From contig JAKSKC010000012.1 of assembly GCA_024401945.1 (NCBI GenBank), positions 1 to 23,095 of the forward strand: 23,095 nt of DNA, read 5' to 3'. A program made the translations under genes and the position numbers. This document shows positions 1 to 6,827 of this stretch, piece after piece; the stretch's first letter is position 1, and every line of letters begins with the position of its first letter. The notes below the pieces were generated by a model, which was given only the letters and a program-made list of their open reading frames with translations, was not told where the DNA came from and ran no database searches. The stretch is from Bacteroidales bacterium (GTDB lineage Bacteria > Bacteroidota > Bacteroidia > Bacteroidales > UBA932).

Positions 1-639
1 AAGGTAGTCATCAGCCACCTGGAAGGCCATTCCAAGCCGGTATCCATACTCGTACAGTGCTTCGCAGGAAGCGTCGTCCGCACCTGCGATGAGAGCCCCC
101 GTCTTGGCCGAGCAGGCAAGCAGGACCGCTGTCTTGAGCCCTATCATCTTCTCGTACTCATCCATCCCTATCTCCGTTCTGTCTTCGTACTCCATATCGT
201 ACTGCTGGCCTTCGCACACCTGGGCCGCCGTGCGCGAGAACAGTTCCATCACCCTGTCAAGCACCGCCTTCGGAGCCTTCGAGATGCGCCTGTAACTGTC
301 TATGAGCATAACATCGCCGGAAAGGATAGCCGTATCCGTGTTCCATTTCTTCCACACAGTGTCCTTGCCGCGCCGCAGCGGGGACTTGTCCATTATATCA
401 TCGTGGATGAGCGTGAACGAATGGAAGACCTCCAGCGCTGCCGCCGGCTCGGTAATCTCCTCCGGGAACTCATCCTTGAAAAGGGAATAGGCCAGGAGAC
501 AGAGCTTGGGGCGGATTCTCTTGCCCCCGATCGAGATCATATAGCGGAGAGAATCATAGAGCCCCTGCGGCTCATCCGTGAATGATATGCCGTCGAAGAT
601 GTTCCTGACGACGCTGTCCAGTTGATGTTCGCTCAACAT
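1..639 (-). CDS. Short-chain (C15/C20-type) polyprenyl diphosphate synthase, partial
   Basis: Trans-type prenyl synthase that condenses isopentenyl diphosphate onto allylic diphosphates, cut by the left window edge after 213 residues. Visible motifs are GGKRIRP (38-44), the first Asp-rich motif DDIMD (80-84) followed by LRRG, and FQVADDYL (206-213), the start of the second Asp-rich motif. The residue five positions before DDIMD is Phe75. In this family an aromatic residue there blocks long chains, so a farnesyl or geranylgeranyl diphosphate product is inferred. The ATG at 639 was chosen because it lies about 15 bases after a TATCTTTG promoter box (667-660) and gives a normal N-terminus. It diverges from rsgA. 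A second, long-chain type synthase lies at the other end of the window. Family assignment is firm; the product length is an inference. Confidence 0.93.
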   Translation of the reverse strand, partial: MLSEHQLDSVVRNIFDGISFTDEPQGLYDSLRYMISIGGKRIRPKLCLLAYSLFKDEFPEEITEPAAALEVFHSFTLIHDDIMDKSPLRRGKDTVWKKWNTDTAILSGDVMLIDSYRRISKAPKAVLDRVMELFSRTAAQVCEGQQYDMEYEDRTEIGMDEYEKMIGLKTAVLLACSAKTGALIAGADDASCEALYEYGYRLGMAFQVADDYL

Positions 640-659
640 AATTGTAAAGGTTTGTCATA

Positions 660-667
660 CAAAGATA
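660..667 (-). promoter_or_regulatory. Bacteroidota -7 box for the prenyl synthase gene
   Basis: TATCTTTG on the minus strand matches the Bacteroidota -7 consensus TAnnTTTG. It lies 20 bases upstream of the ATG at 639, predicting a short leader. I see no convincing TTTG -33 box at the usual spacing. It forms a perfect 8-bp inverted repeat with the plus-strand box at 680-687. Confidence 0.6.
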
Positions 668-679
668 AGGAATTTCCAG

Positions 680-687
680 TATCTTTG
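680..687 (+). promoter_or_regulatory. Bacteroidota -7 box for rsgA
   Basis: TATCTTTG matches TAnnTTTG and ends six bases before the rsgA ATG at 694, so transcription should begin at or next to the start codon. A TTTG at 651-654 is 25 bases upstream, longer than the usual 19-21 spacing, so a -33 element is uncertain. Confidence 0.6.
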
Positions 688-693
688 CGAGCG

Positions 694-1638
694 ATGAACG
701 CAAGCGGTACAGCCACAGTTGTCAAGAACGCGGGGAGCCACTATCTCCTCAGCGAACTTCCTTCAAGGGAAGTGTTCCCTGCCGTACTCAGAGGCAGGGC
801 AAGACTCGGAAAAAGCGGCGCGACCAACCCCGTGGCCGTGGGAGACCGCGTCAGATACAGCGTGAACGGGGAATGCGGGGAACAGAATCCGGCCATCATA
901 ACGGAAGTCCTTCCGCGTGACAACTACCTTATCCGCAAGTCCACGAACCTCAGCCGGCAGTCACATATCATCGCCGCCAACATAGACCAGGCGGTGATCG
1001 CGGTGACACTGCTCTTCCCCGAGATCAAGCTTCCGTTCCTGGACCGCATACTGGTGACCTGCGAGGTTTACAGGATTCCTGCAGTCATAGTCCTCAACAA
1101 GATCGACATCTACGGCGGGGACCCGATGGTCGGGAATTTCTGCGGGATATACAGGGGTGCGGGCTACAAGGTGCTTGCGACATCCGCGCGTACGGGTGAA
1201 GGGATAGACGAACTCCGTGCCCTGTGCAAGGACAAGGTGAATCTGGTGTCGGGAGAGTCCGGTGTCGGGAAATCCAGCCTAATCAAGGCGATGGACAGCA
1301 GTCTGGACCCGAAGATTGGCAGGATATCGATGGCCCACCTCCAGGGAAAGCACACGACTTCCCTGTATGAAATGTATCCTCTCGAATTCGGAGGATACAT
1401 AATCGACAGTCCCGGACTCAGGGGTTTCGGTCTGGTTGACCTTCAGAAGGAGGAGATCTCCAAATACTTTCCCGAGATGCTGCGTGTGACCGACAACTGC
1501 AGGTTCATCCCCTGCACGCACACGCACGAGCCGGGATGCGCCGTGAAATCGGCCCTGGAATCCGGGATGATAAGTCCGGAAAGGTACAATTCCTATCTTG
1601 GGATGCTTGAGGAGGACAGCAAGTTCCGCCTCAAATGA
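694..1638 (+). CDS. rsgA: Ribosome small-subunit GTPase A (RsgA)
   Basis: Circularly permuted GTPase that acts late in 30S subunit maturation. From the ATG at 694 (314 residues) it has an N-terminal OB-fold region, then G4 NKID (135-138), G1 GESGVGKSS (187-195), G3 DSPG (238-241), and a C-terminal zinc cluster with Cys269, Cys274, His276 and Cys282. This permuted order and the zinc knuckle are diagnostic of RsgA. An in-frame ATG at 622 would add 24 residues but lies upstream of the promoter box at 680-687 and inside the divergent prenyl synthase gene, so 694 is preferred. The protein then begins MNASGTATVVKNAG, like known RsgA N-termini. Its last 8 bp overlap the end of the convergent small gene at 1631. 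It is the only plus-strand gene in the left half. Confidence 0.96.
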   Translation: MNASGTATVVKNAGSHYLLSELPSREVFPAVLRGRARLGKSGATNPVAVGDRVRYSVNGECGEQNPAIITEVLPRDNYLIRKSTNLSRQSHIIAANIDQAVIAVTLLFPEIKLPFLDRILVTCEVYRIPAVIVLNKIDIYGGDPMVGNFCGIYRGAGYKVLATSARTGEGIDELRALCKDKVNLVSGESGVGKSSLIKAMDSSLDPKIGRISMAHLQGKHTTSLYEMYPLEFGGYIIDSPGLRGFGLVDLQKEEISKYFPEMLRVTDNCRFIPCTHTHEPGCAVKSALESGMISPERYNSYLGMLEEDSKFRLK

Positions 1639-1804
1639 ACAGGCGCCTGAGATTCCTCAGGACGATACCCTTGAGCATACGCAGCGGCGAGAAATGCAGC
1701 CTGGTCCTCCTGAGCCTGCCCGCACGCTTCCTGTTGACGTTCTCCACCCTGGAGATAGCCTTCTCCAACTGGCTGAATGTGGATATGTTGCCAAAATCAC
1801 TCAT
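1631..1804 (-). CDS. Small basic protein, unknown function
   Basis: A 57-residue protein of unknown function. Its ATG at 1804 sits inside the end of the upstream holin-like gene (overlap ATGAGTGA, 8 bp) behind a purine-rich GGGGAAG, an arrangement typical of translational coupling. An alternative start at 1825 would add seven residues but lies deeper in the upstream gene. The N-terminal third looks helical (STFSQLEKAISRVENVNRKR). The rest is strongly basic (RKRAGRLRRTRLHF and LRNLRRLF) with interspersed hydrophobics, which suggests a membrane-surface or nucleic-acid contact. It is last in the rnr-ytxH-holin block, and such blocks in Bacteroidales often end with a small protein. Its 3' end overlaps the rsgA 3' end. 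The coupling supports a real gene; the role is unknown. Confidence 0.65.
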   Translation of the reverse strand: MSDFGNISTFSQLEKAISRVENVNRKRAGRLRRTRLHFSPLRMLKGIVLRNLRRLFI

Positions 1805-2147
1805 CTTCCCCACTGTAAAAGACATTGATGAAAAGTTTTACCAGCGAATTGCGGAACATCCTGTTCCTGAGGAAGAACAGCACTGCCAGCACCACGAGCC
1901 AGAAGCCGCACACCATAAGGGTTCCGAAAGGCTCCCCGAAGACTCCGTTCAGGAATCCCAGCAATGCATCGGAAAGAAGGCTCAGGATGATGAGAAGCAC
2001 GGCTATGAACACAATGGCCCAGAGAATCCTGGAAATGGACAGGGAGAGCCCCCTGACCGTTTTGAGCTTCACTTCGTCAAGCCTGCCGTCCACGTAGGAC
2101 TTTGCATCGGATACGAGATCGGATAATTTTCTTTCGTTCTCAAGCAT
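1797..2147 (-). CDS. Phage-holin-family-like (Holin-X/YqjE type) membrane protein
   Basis: A 116-residue protein with an N-terminal soluble helix (MLENERKLSDLVSDAKSYVD...), two transmembrane helices at about 38-66 and 73-92, and a short basic/acidic tail. This matches small chromosomal proteins annotated as phage holin family in Bacteroidota, which are not linked to prophages. No phage genes are nearby, so lysis is not implied; a role in the cell envelope or stress response is only a guess. It starts three bases after the YtxH-like gene ends and its stop overlaps the following small gene. The two hydrophobic segments are clear, the family name is likely, and the function is unknown. Confidence 0.8.
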   Translation of the reverse strand: MLENERKLSDLVSDAKSYVDGRLDEVKLKTVRGLSLSISRILWAIVFIAVLLIILSLLSDALLGFLNGVFGEPFGTLMVCGFWLVVLAVLFFLRNRMFRNSLVKLFINVFYSGEDE

Positions 2148-2150
2148 AGG

Positions 2151-2408
2151 CTACAACTGCTCCTCCGGGATGCTCTCTTCCTCGCGGATCTGATCCTCCT
2201 CGAAAATCACGTCCTTCTCGTCCATGATCTCCTCGATGGCGTTGATGCCTGACACAATGGCCTCACATCCCGCATCAAGGACCTTTCCACCGGCTTTTTC
2301 AATCTTGCTTATCACGCTCCTGCCCTTATCGGTACGGGAGAGAACCATCAGGGCTGCACCTGCCGCAACTCCGGCGACAAAAGTGAAAAATGAATTTCCT
2401 TTAGACAT
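2151..2408 (-). CDS. YtxH domain-like protein
   Basis: An 85-residue protein with an N-terminal glycine/alanine-rich membrane segment (FFTFVAGVAAGAALMVLS, about 7-24) followed by a TDKGRSVISKIEKAGGK stretch. The glycine-rich helix followed by a KGRxxxxKI-like sequence is typical of YtxH-type proteins. The last third is very acidic, ending in EEESIPEEQL. YtxH proteins are general envelope/stress-associated proteins of unclear function. The start at 2408 is 11 bases after the rnr stop, and the stop is three bases before the holin-like gene, so it is probably co-transcribed with both. Family assignment is fairly confident; the role is not known. Confidence 0.8.
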   Translation of the reverse strand: MSKGNSFFTFVAGVAAGAALMVLSRTDKGRSVISKIEKAGGKVLDAGCEAIVSGINAIEEIMDEKDVIFEEDQIREEESIPEEQL

Positions 2409-2419
2409 CGCTTCTATGT

Positions 2420-4423
2420 TTATAAAGTTTCGTTTTCAATCAGTTCGAAATCCAGCAGGCGCTGCTCGAGATTGGCGTTCTTCACCTTTATCCTGACACT
2501 GTCACCAAGCTTCAGCTGACGTTTTGTCCTGCGTCCCACCACTCTGTAGTGCGCCTCGTCGAATTCGTAGAAGTCCGAACGGATCTCGCGCAGAGGCACC
2601 ATACCCTCTATTCTGGTAGGGTCTATCTCCACATAGATGCCCCATTCGGTCATTCCGGAGATATTTCCGTCAAATTCCATACCGACTTTGTCCTGCATGA
2701 ATTCCACAAGCTTGTACTTGGTGCTTGTACGCTCCGCGTCAACCGCCACAAGCTCCCTCTCGGAAGCGTGTACGCATTCCTGCTCGAAATATGTCTTGGA
2801 ACGGCTTTCCCCTCCGGCCAGATATTCCGCCAGGAGCCTGTGCACCATCAGGTCGGGATAACGTCTGATAGGGGATGTGAAATGGGTGTAGAACTTGAAT
2901 GCGAGCCCGTAATGACCGATATTGTCCGTCGTGTACAAGGCCTTCGCCATCGAACGGAGAGCCAGGTTCTCAAAGACGGCATTCTCAGGTTTGCCGCGCG
3001 AGCTTGTAAGGAGCTCCCTCAGGGAGTCGGACGCGCTCCTCCCGTTGTCCATATCCCCCATCCTGTATCCGAAACCGGAGGCGAACAAACGGAGTCCCTC
3101 GAGTTTCACATAGTCCGGTTCCCCGTGGATACGGTACACGAAGGTCTTTGCCTTCTTGCTCTGCACCGCGTTCATCTTCCCGTCGGTAGCCACGTATTCC
3201 GCCACGGTCCTGTTGGCCAGGAGCATGAATTCCTCGATGAGCCAGTTGGCCTCCCTGCTGAATTTCTGATATACGTTCACCGGGCGTCCCTTCCCGTCGA
3301 TCTCCACCTTCATCTCCGGTCTTTCGAAATCTATGGCTCCGCTGTCGAAGCGCCTCCGCCTGAAGATTTCGGCGAGAGAGTTGAGCACGCTCACCGCCTC
3401 CCTGAGTTCCTCAGTGCCGGCAGCGTTCTCCGGATCCTCTATGATGGCCTGGGCCTGGTCGTAATCCAGCCTGAAATCAGACCTTATGACCGTCCTTCCG
3501 AGCCATCTCGACTTGATTTCAGCCTTCGGAGTTATCTCGAATACCGCACTGAAGGTAAGCTTGTCCTCATCCGGGCGGAGCGAACACAGTTTGTTGCAGA
3601 GCTTTTCCGGAAGCATCGGGACGGTCCTGTCCACCAGGTACACTGACGTACCCCTCTCCCTCGCTTCCTTGTCCACGGCCGAACCCGGTTTCACGTACCA
3701 GGAGACGTCGGCGATATGCACTCCCACCTCGTAGTTCCCGTTCTTGAGCTTTTTCAGTGAAAGGGCATCGTCGAAGTCCTTCGCATCGGACGGGTCTATG
3801 GTGAAGGTGAAGGTATCCCTGAAGTCCTTGCGGCCCTTGAGCTCTTCCTTCCCGATTTCCTCGGAAATGCCGTCGGCAGCATTCTCGACCTCGGCCGGGA
3901 AACGGTAAGGAAGGTCGAATTCCGCCAGAATGGCGTGCATCTCCGTATCGTTGTCACCGGGCATCCCCAGCACATCGACCACGTGCCCCACCGGGCTGAT
4001 ATCCTTCCTGTCCCACCTGTCCACGATGACTGAGACCTTCATCCCGGAAGCGCCTCCCGCATCGAGGGCCTGCTGCTGGTCGACCTCTATGTCGTAAGGC
4101 ATATTGCGGTTCTGCATCAGCACCCAGGCCTGGGCACCGACGAAGTGCAGCACACCGACGAAAGGCTTGGAAGACCTGCTGATTATCTCAACCACTTCAC
4201 CTTCGCTGCTGTGCGCCCTGCCGCCCTTTTTGGTCACGGCCACCCTGACCATATCGCCGTTCAGGGCGTTCCTGGTCTTGGAAGCCTTGACGAAGATATC
4301 GTCCTCGCGTCCTTCAACCAGTACGAAGATGAAACCCTCCCTGGTCATCTGGACCTTGCCGACAACCGTCTGGACGGGTTTGCGGCTGTTCCTGTGCTTG
4401 CGCTCTCTTTTCTGTTTTCCCAT
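2420..4423 (-). CDS. rnr: Ribonuclease R
   Basis: Processive 3'-5' exoribonuclease of the RNase II/R family, which degrades structured RNA and takes part in rRNA and tmRNA-linked quality control. The 667-residue protein has a Lys/Arg-rich N-terminus (MGKQKRERKHRNSRKP), cold-shock-like domains to about 200, the RNB catalytic domain opening with IDPSDAKDFDDA (209-220), whose aspartates bind the catalytic metal, and a C-terminal S1 RNA-binding domain (about 575-657, MEFDGNISGMTEWGIYVE). Length is close to the family norm (about 700). The start is supported by the basic N-terminus and the 13-base gap after manA. The 365-residue reading frame on the opposite strand is a composition shadow of this gene. 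RNase R partners functionally with SmpB, which is encoded 13 kb away in this window. Confidence 0.97.
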   Translation of the reverse strand: MGKQKRERKHRNSRKPVQTVVGKVQMTREGFIFVLVEGREDDIFVKASKTRNALNGDMVRVAVTKKGGRAHSSEGEVVEIISRSSKPFVGVLHFVGAQAWVLMQNRNMPYDIEVDQQQALDAGGASGMKVSVIVDRWDRKDISPVGHVVDVLGMPGDNDTEMHAILAEFDLPYRFPAEVENAADGISEEIGKEELKGRKDFRDTFTFTIDPSDAKDFDDALSLKKLKNGNYEVGVHIADVSWYVKPGSAVDKEARERGTSVYLVDRTVPMLPEKLCNKLCSLRPDEDKLTFSAVFEITPKAEIKSRWLGRTVIRSDFRLDYDQAQAIIEDPENAAGTEELREAVSVLNSLAEIFRRRRFDSGAIDFERPEMKVEIDGKGRPVNVYQKFSREANWLIEEFMLLANRTVAEYVATDGKMNAVQSKKAKTFVYRIHGEPDYVKLEGLRLFASGFGYRMGDMDNGRSASDSLRELLTSSRGKPENAVFENLALRSMAKALYTTDNIGHYGLAFKFYTHFTSPIRRYPDLMVHRLLAEYLAGGESRSKTYFEQECVHASERELVAVDAERTSTKYKLVEFMQDKVGMEFDGNISGMTEWGIYVEIDPTRIEGMVPLREIRSDFYEFDEAHYRVVGRRTKRQLKLGDSVRIKVKNANLEQRLLDFELIENETL

Positions 4424-4436
4424 ATTGTCCTTTGTC

Positions 4437-5273
4437 TCAGGCGCTGAAAAGTAATCTGACGGACGGGGACGGCCTTATCTCCAGCCTGTCTTCTGCTATG
4501 ATGAGCCCGGCCTGCCCGGCACTGATCGGTGTGCCGTTCACCTCCGCACTGCCTTCAACGCACATCACGATCAGGTAATCACTGTCAATACGGCAGGAAT
4601 ACTCCGAGTCCGCCTCGAGCATCGAGGTGTTGAAGAAGGGGCTTCTGACAAGTTCGGCCATCCTGTTCCTTCCAGCCGTGTAATGAGTCCTGTAGTCCGG
4701 CAGGAAGGTATAGTCTATGGCGTCCTTCGCCTCGGAGGTATGGAGCTGGCGCGGCTTGCCGTCAAGTCCGGCACGTCCGTAATCATATATGCGGTAGGTT
4801 ACGTCCGAGGTCTCCTGTATCTCCGCTATGTGACATCCGGCGCCTATCGCGTGTATCCTTCCGGAAGGCACGTAGAACACATCCCCCGCCTTGACATCGT
4901 AACTGTTCAGGTAATCCGTGATGGTGCCGGCGAATCCGACTCCCTCATATGCTTCCGGCGCCATCGGCTTCTTCCATCCGCACAGCAGACGGGCGGACGG
5001 TGCGGCGTCTATCACATACCACATCTCCGTCTTTCCCTTGCAGCCGTGACGTCTGTAAGCCAGTTCATCGCCAGGATGCACCTGTATGCTGAGGTCTTCC
5101 CCCGCATCGATGAACTTGACCAGCAGAGGGAATTCCCCGGGGAAGATATCGGAGATGGTCTTCCCCCGCATAGGGCCCTCAGCCACCACCGACTCATATC
5201 CCGGGACGGCCGAGACAACCCATCTCTCGGTCCCCCAAACCATCTTTTTTACTATCGGATCGAACCTGTACAT
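4437..5273 (-). CDS. manA: Class I mannose-6-phosphate isomerase
   Basis: Interconverts mannose 6-phosphate and fructose 6-phosphate in the cytoplasm. The zinc ligands of type I phosphomannose isomerases are visible: Gln64 and His66 in SIQVHPGDE, Glu83 in GKTEMWY, and His141 in VPSGRIHAIGAG. ETSDVTYRIYDYGR (about 154-167) is the conserved substrate-side motif with the catalytic Arg. At 278 residues it is shorter than the Bacillus type (about 315), mainly because the N-terminal lobe between the KMVWG and FPLLVKFID motifs is compact. The C-terminal cupin half is present. It sits between gpmI (9 bases upstream) and rnr, so the gpmI-manA pair looks like a small central-carbon module within a longer minus-strand run. 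Identity is firm. Confidence 0.95.
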   Translation of the reverse strand: MYRFDPIVKKMVWGTERWVVSAVPGYESVVAEGPMRGKTISDIFPGEFPLLVKFIDAGEDLSIQVHPGDELAYRRHGCKGKTEMWYVIDAAPSARLLCGWKKPMAPEAYEGVGFAGTITDYLNSYDVKAGDVFYVPSGRIHAIGAGCHIAEIQETSDVTYRIYDYGRAGLDGKPRQLHTSEAKDAIDYTFLPDYRTHYTAGRNRMAELVRSPFFNTSMLEADSEYSCRIDSDYLIVMCVEGSAEVNGTPISAGQAGLIIAEDRLEIRPSPSVRLLFSA

Positions 5274-5282
5274 CTATAAAAC

Positions 5283-6800
5283 CTATATGAGCGGTTCTGC
5301 GGTCATTGCAGCCGGCTGCGGAATGCCCATAAGCTTGAGTATGGTCGGAGCCACGTTGCACAGGGCCCCGTCCCTGACTGTCTTTACCGAAGGCTCACCG
5401 ATGACGATGAACTGCACCTGATTGAGGGAGTGCGCCGTATTCGGGGTGCCGTCCTCATTGACAGCGTAGTCGGCATTTCCGTGGTCTGCGGTAAGCAGGA
5501 CCACGTAATCGTTCGCGAGGGCCGTCGTGACCACGTCCTCAACGCAGGAATCAATGCACTTGACAGCCTTGCAGATGGCATCGTAGACTCCGGTATGGCC
5601 CACCATATCGCCGTTCGCGAAATTCAGGATGATCACATCCTCCTTGCCCGAATTGAGCACGTCCAGGAGTTTGCCGGTAACCTCAGGGGCGCTCATCTCC
5701 GGCTGGAGGTCGTATGTAGCCACTTTCGGGGAATTGACGAGAATCCTGTCCTCGTTCTCGAAAGGAGCCTCCCTTCCTCCGTTGAAGAAGAAGGTCACGT
5801 GCGCATATTTCTCGGTCTCGGCGATTCTGAGCTGGCGCTTTCCGGCCTTTGACACGGTCTCTCCGAGAGTGTCCGTTACGAGTTCCTTGTCGAAGAGGAT
5901 ATGCACTCCGGTGAAGGATGCGTCATAAGGAGTGAGACAGCAATAGTAGAGAGGGATCGTCTTCATTCCCTCTTCAGGCATATCCTTCTGGGTAAGCACG
6001 GAAGTGAGCTCACGGGCGCGGTCGTTGCGGAAATTGTAGAAGATGACAGCATCGCCTTCCTCGACCTTCGCTACCGGTTTCCCGTTTTCGGTGATGACTA
6101 CAGGCTTGATGAACTCATCGGTAACGTCCGCATCGTATGACGCCTGTATCGCCTCCAGGGCGCTGCCGTATTCCGCACCCTTTCCTTCTACAAGCATATC
6201 GTACGCCTCCTTGATGCGGTTCCATCTCTTGTCACGGTCCATAGCGTAGAAACGGCCGCAGACAGTGGCCACCTTTCCGGTGGTCTGCGCCATTTTCTCC
6301 TCGAGTTCCTTCACGAAGCCGTAACCGCTGCGCGGATCGGTGTCGCGTCCGTCCATGAAGCAGTGGACGTAGACATCCTCCAGACCGGCCTTCTTTGCAT
6401 CGGAAAGGAATTCGTAGAGGTGGTTGAGTGAGGAATGAACTCCTCCGTGTGAGCACAGACCGAAGAAATGAAGCTTCTTCCCGCTCTCGCGCACGTAGTC
6501 ATAGACCGCCTTGATCTGCCCGTTCTCCTGAAGGGAATGCGACGCACAGGCCATATTGATCTTCACGAGGTCCTGGTAGATGATGCGGCCCGCGCCGAGA
6601 TTCATATGTCCAACTTCGGAATTGCCCATCTGTCCGTCAGGAAGGCCCACATATTCGCCGCAGGCATTCAGGTGTCCGTGAGGATATTTCTCCCTGAGGG
6701 AGTCAATGAAAGGCGCTCCCTGGGTATAGATTGCGTTTGAATGGTCCTTTCTTCCCTCGCCCCAACCGTCGAGTATCATCAAAAGTACTTTTCTGTTCAT
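5283..6800 (-). CDS. gpmI: 2,3-bisphosphoglycerate-independent phosphoglycerate mutase
   Basis: Glycolytic/gluconeogenic enzyme that interconverts 3- and 2-phosphoglycerate through a phosphoserine intermediate. The 505-residue protein has the N-terminal metal Asp11 in [10 protein letters not shown], the nucleophile Ser61 in [17 protein letters not shown], the [11 protein letters not shown] substrate-binding motif, the [11 protein letters not shown] motif, the metal-site sequence [11 protein letters not shown], and TADHGNADY near residue 440. Length and motif order match the family exactly, and [14 protein letters not shown] is a standard N-terminus. It is 27 bases after the M3 peptidase gene and 9 bases before manA. 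Nothing odd is seen. Confidence 0.98.
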   Translation of the reverse strand: MNRKVLLMILDGWGEGRKDHSNAIYTQGAPFIDSLREKYPHGHLNACGEYVGLPDGQMGNSEVGHMNLGAGRIIYQDLVKINMACASHSLQENGQIKAVYDYVRESGKKLHFFGLCSHGGVHSSLNHLYEFLSDAKKAGLEDVYVHCFMDGRDTDPRSGYGFVKELEEKMAQTTGKVATVCGRFYAMDRDKRWNRIKEAYDMLVEGKGAEYGSALEAIQASYDADVTDEFIKPVVITENGKPVAKVEEGDAVIFYNFRNDRARELTSVLTQKDMPEEGMKTIPLYYCCLTPYDASFTGVHILFDKELVTDTLGETVSKAGKRQLRIAETEKYAHVTFFFNGGREAPFENEDRILVNSPKVATYDLQPEMSAPEVTGKLLDVLNSGKEDVIILNFANGDMVGHTGVYDAICKAVKCIDSCVEDVVTTALANDYVVLLTADHGNADYAVNEDGTPNTAHSLNQVQFIVIGEPSVKTVRDGALCNVAPTILKLMGIPQPAAMTAEPLI

Positions 6801-6827
6801 ATCTTGTCTTGTTTTTCAATCATTACT

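Noticed and set aside
1797..2147. Prophage holin, hence a phage remnant
   Set aside because: No endolysin, integrase, structural or attachment genes are near; this family is common as a chromosomal gene next to YtxH-like genes in Bacteroidota.
2549..3646. 365-codon open frame on the plus strand opposite rnr
   Set aside because: It lies fully antisense to the RNB and S1 regions of RNase R, shows no domain pattern, and is the kind of frame GC-rich codon use creates on the reverse strand.
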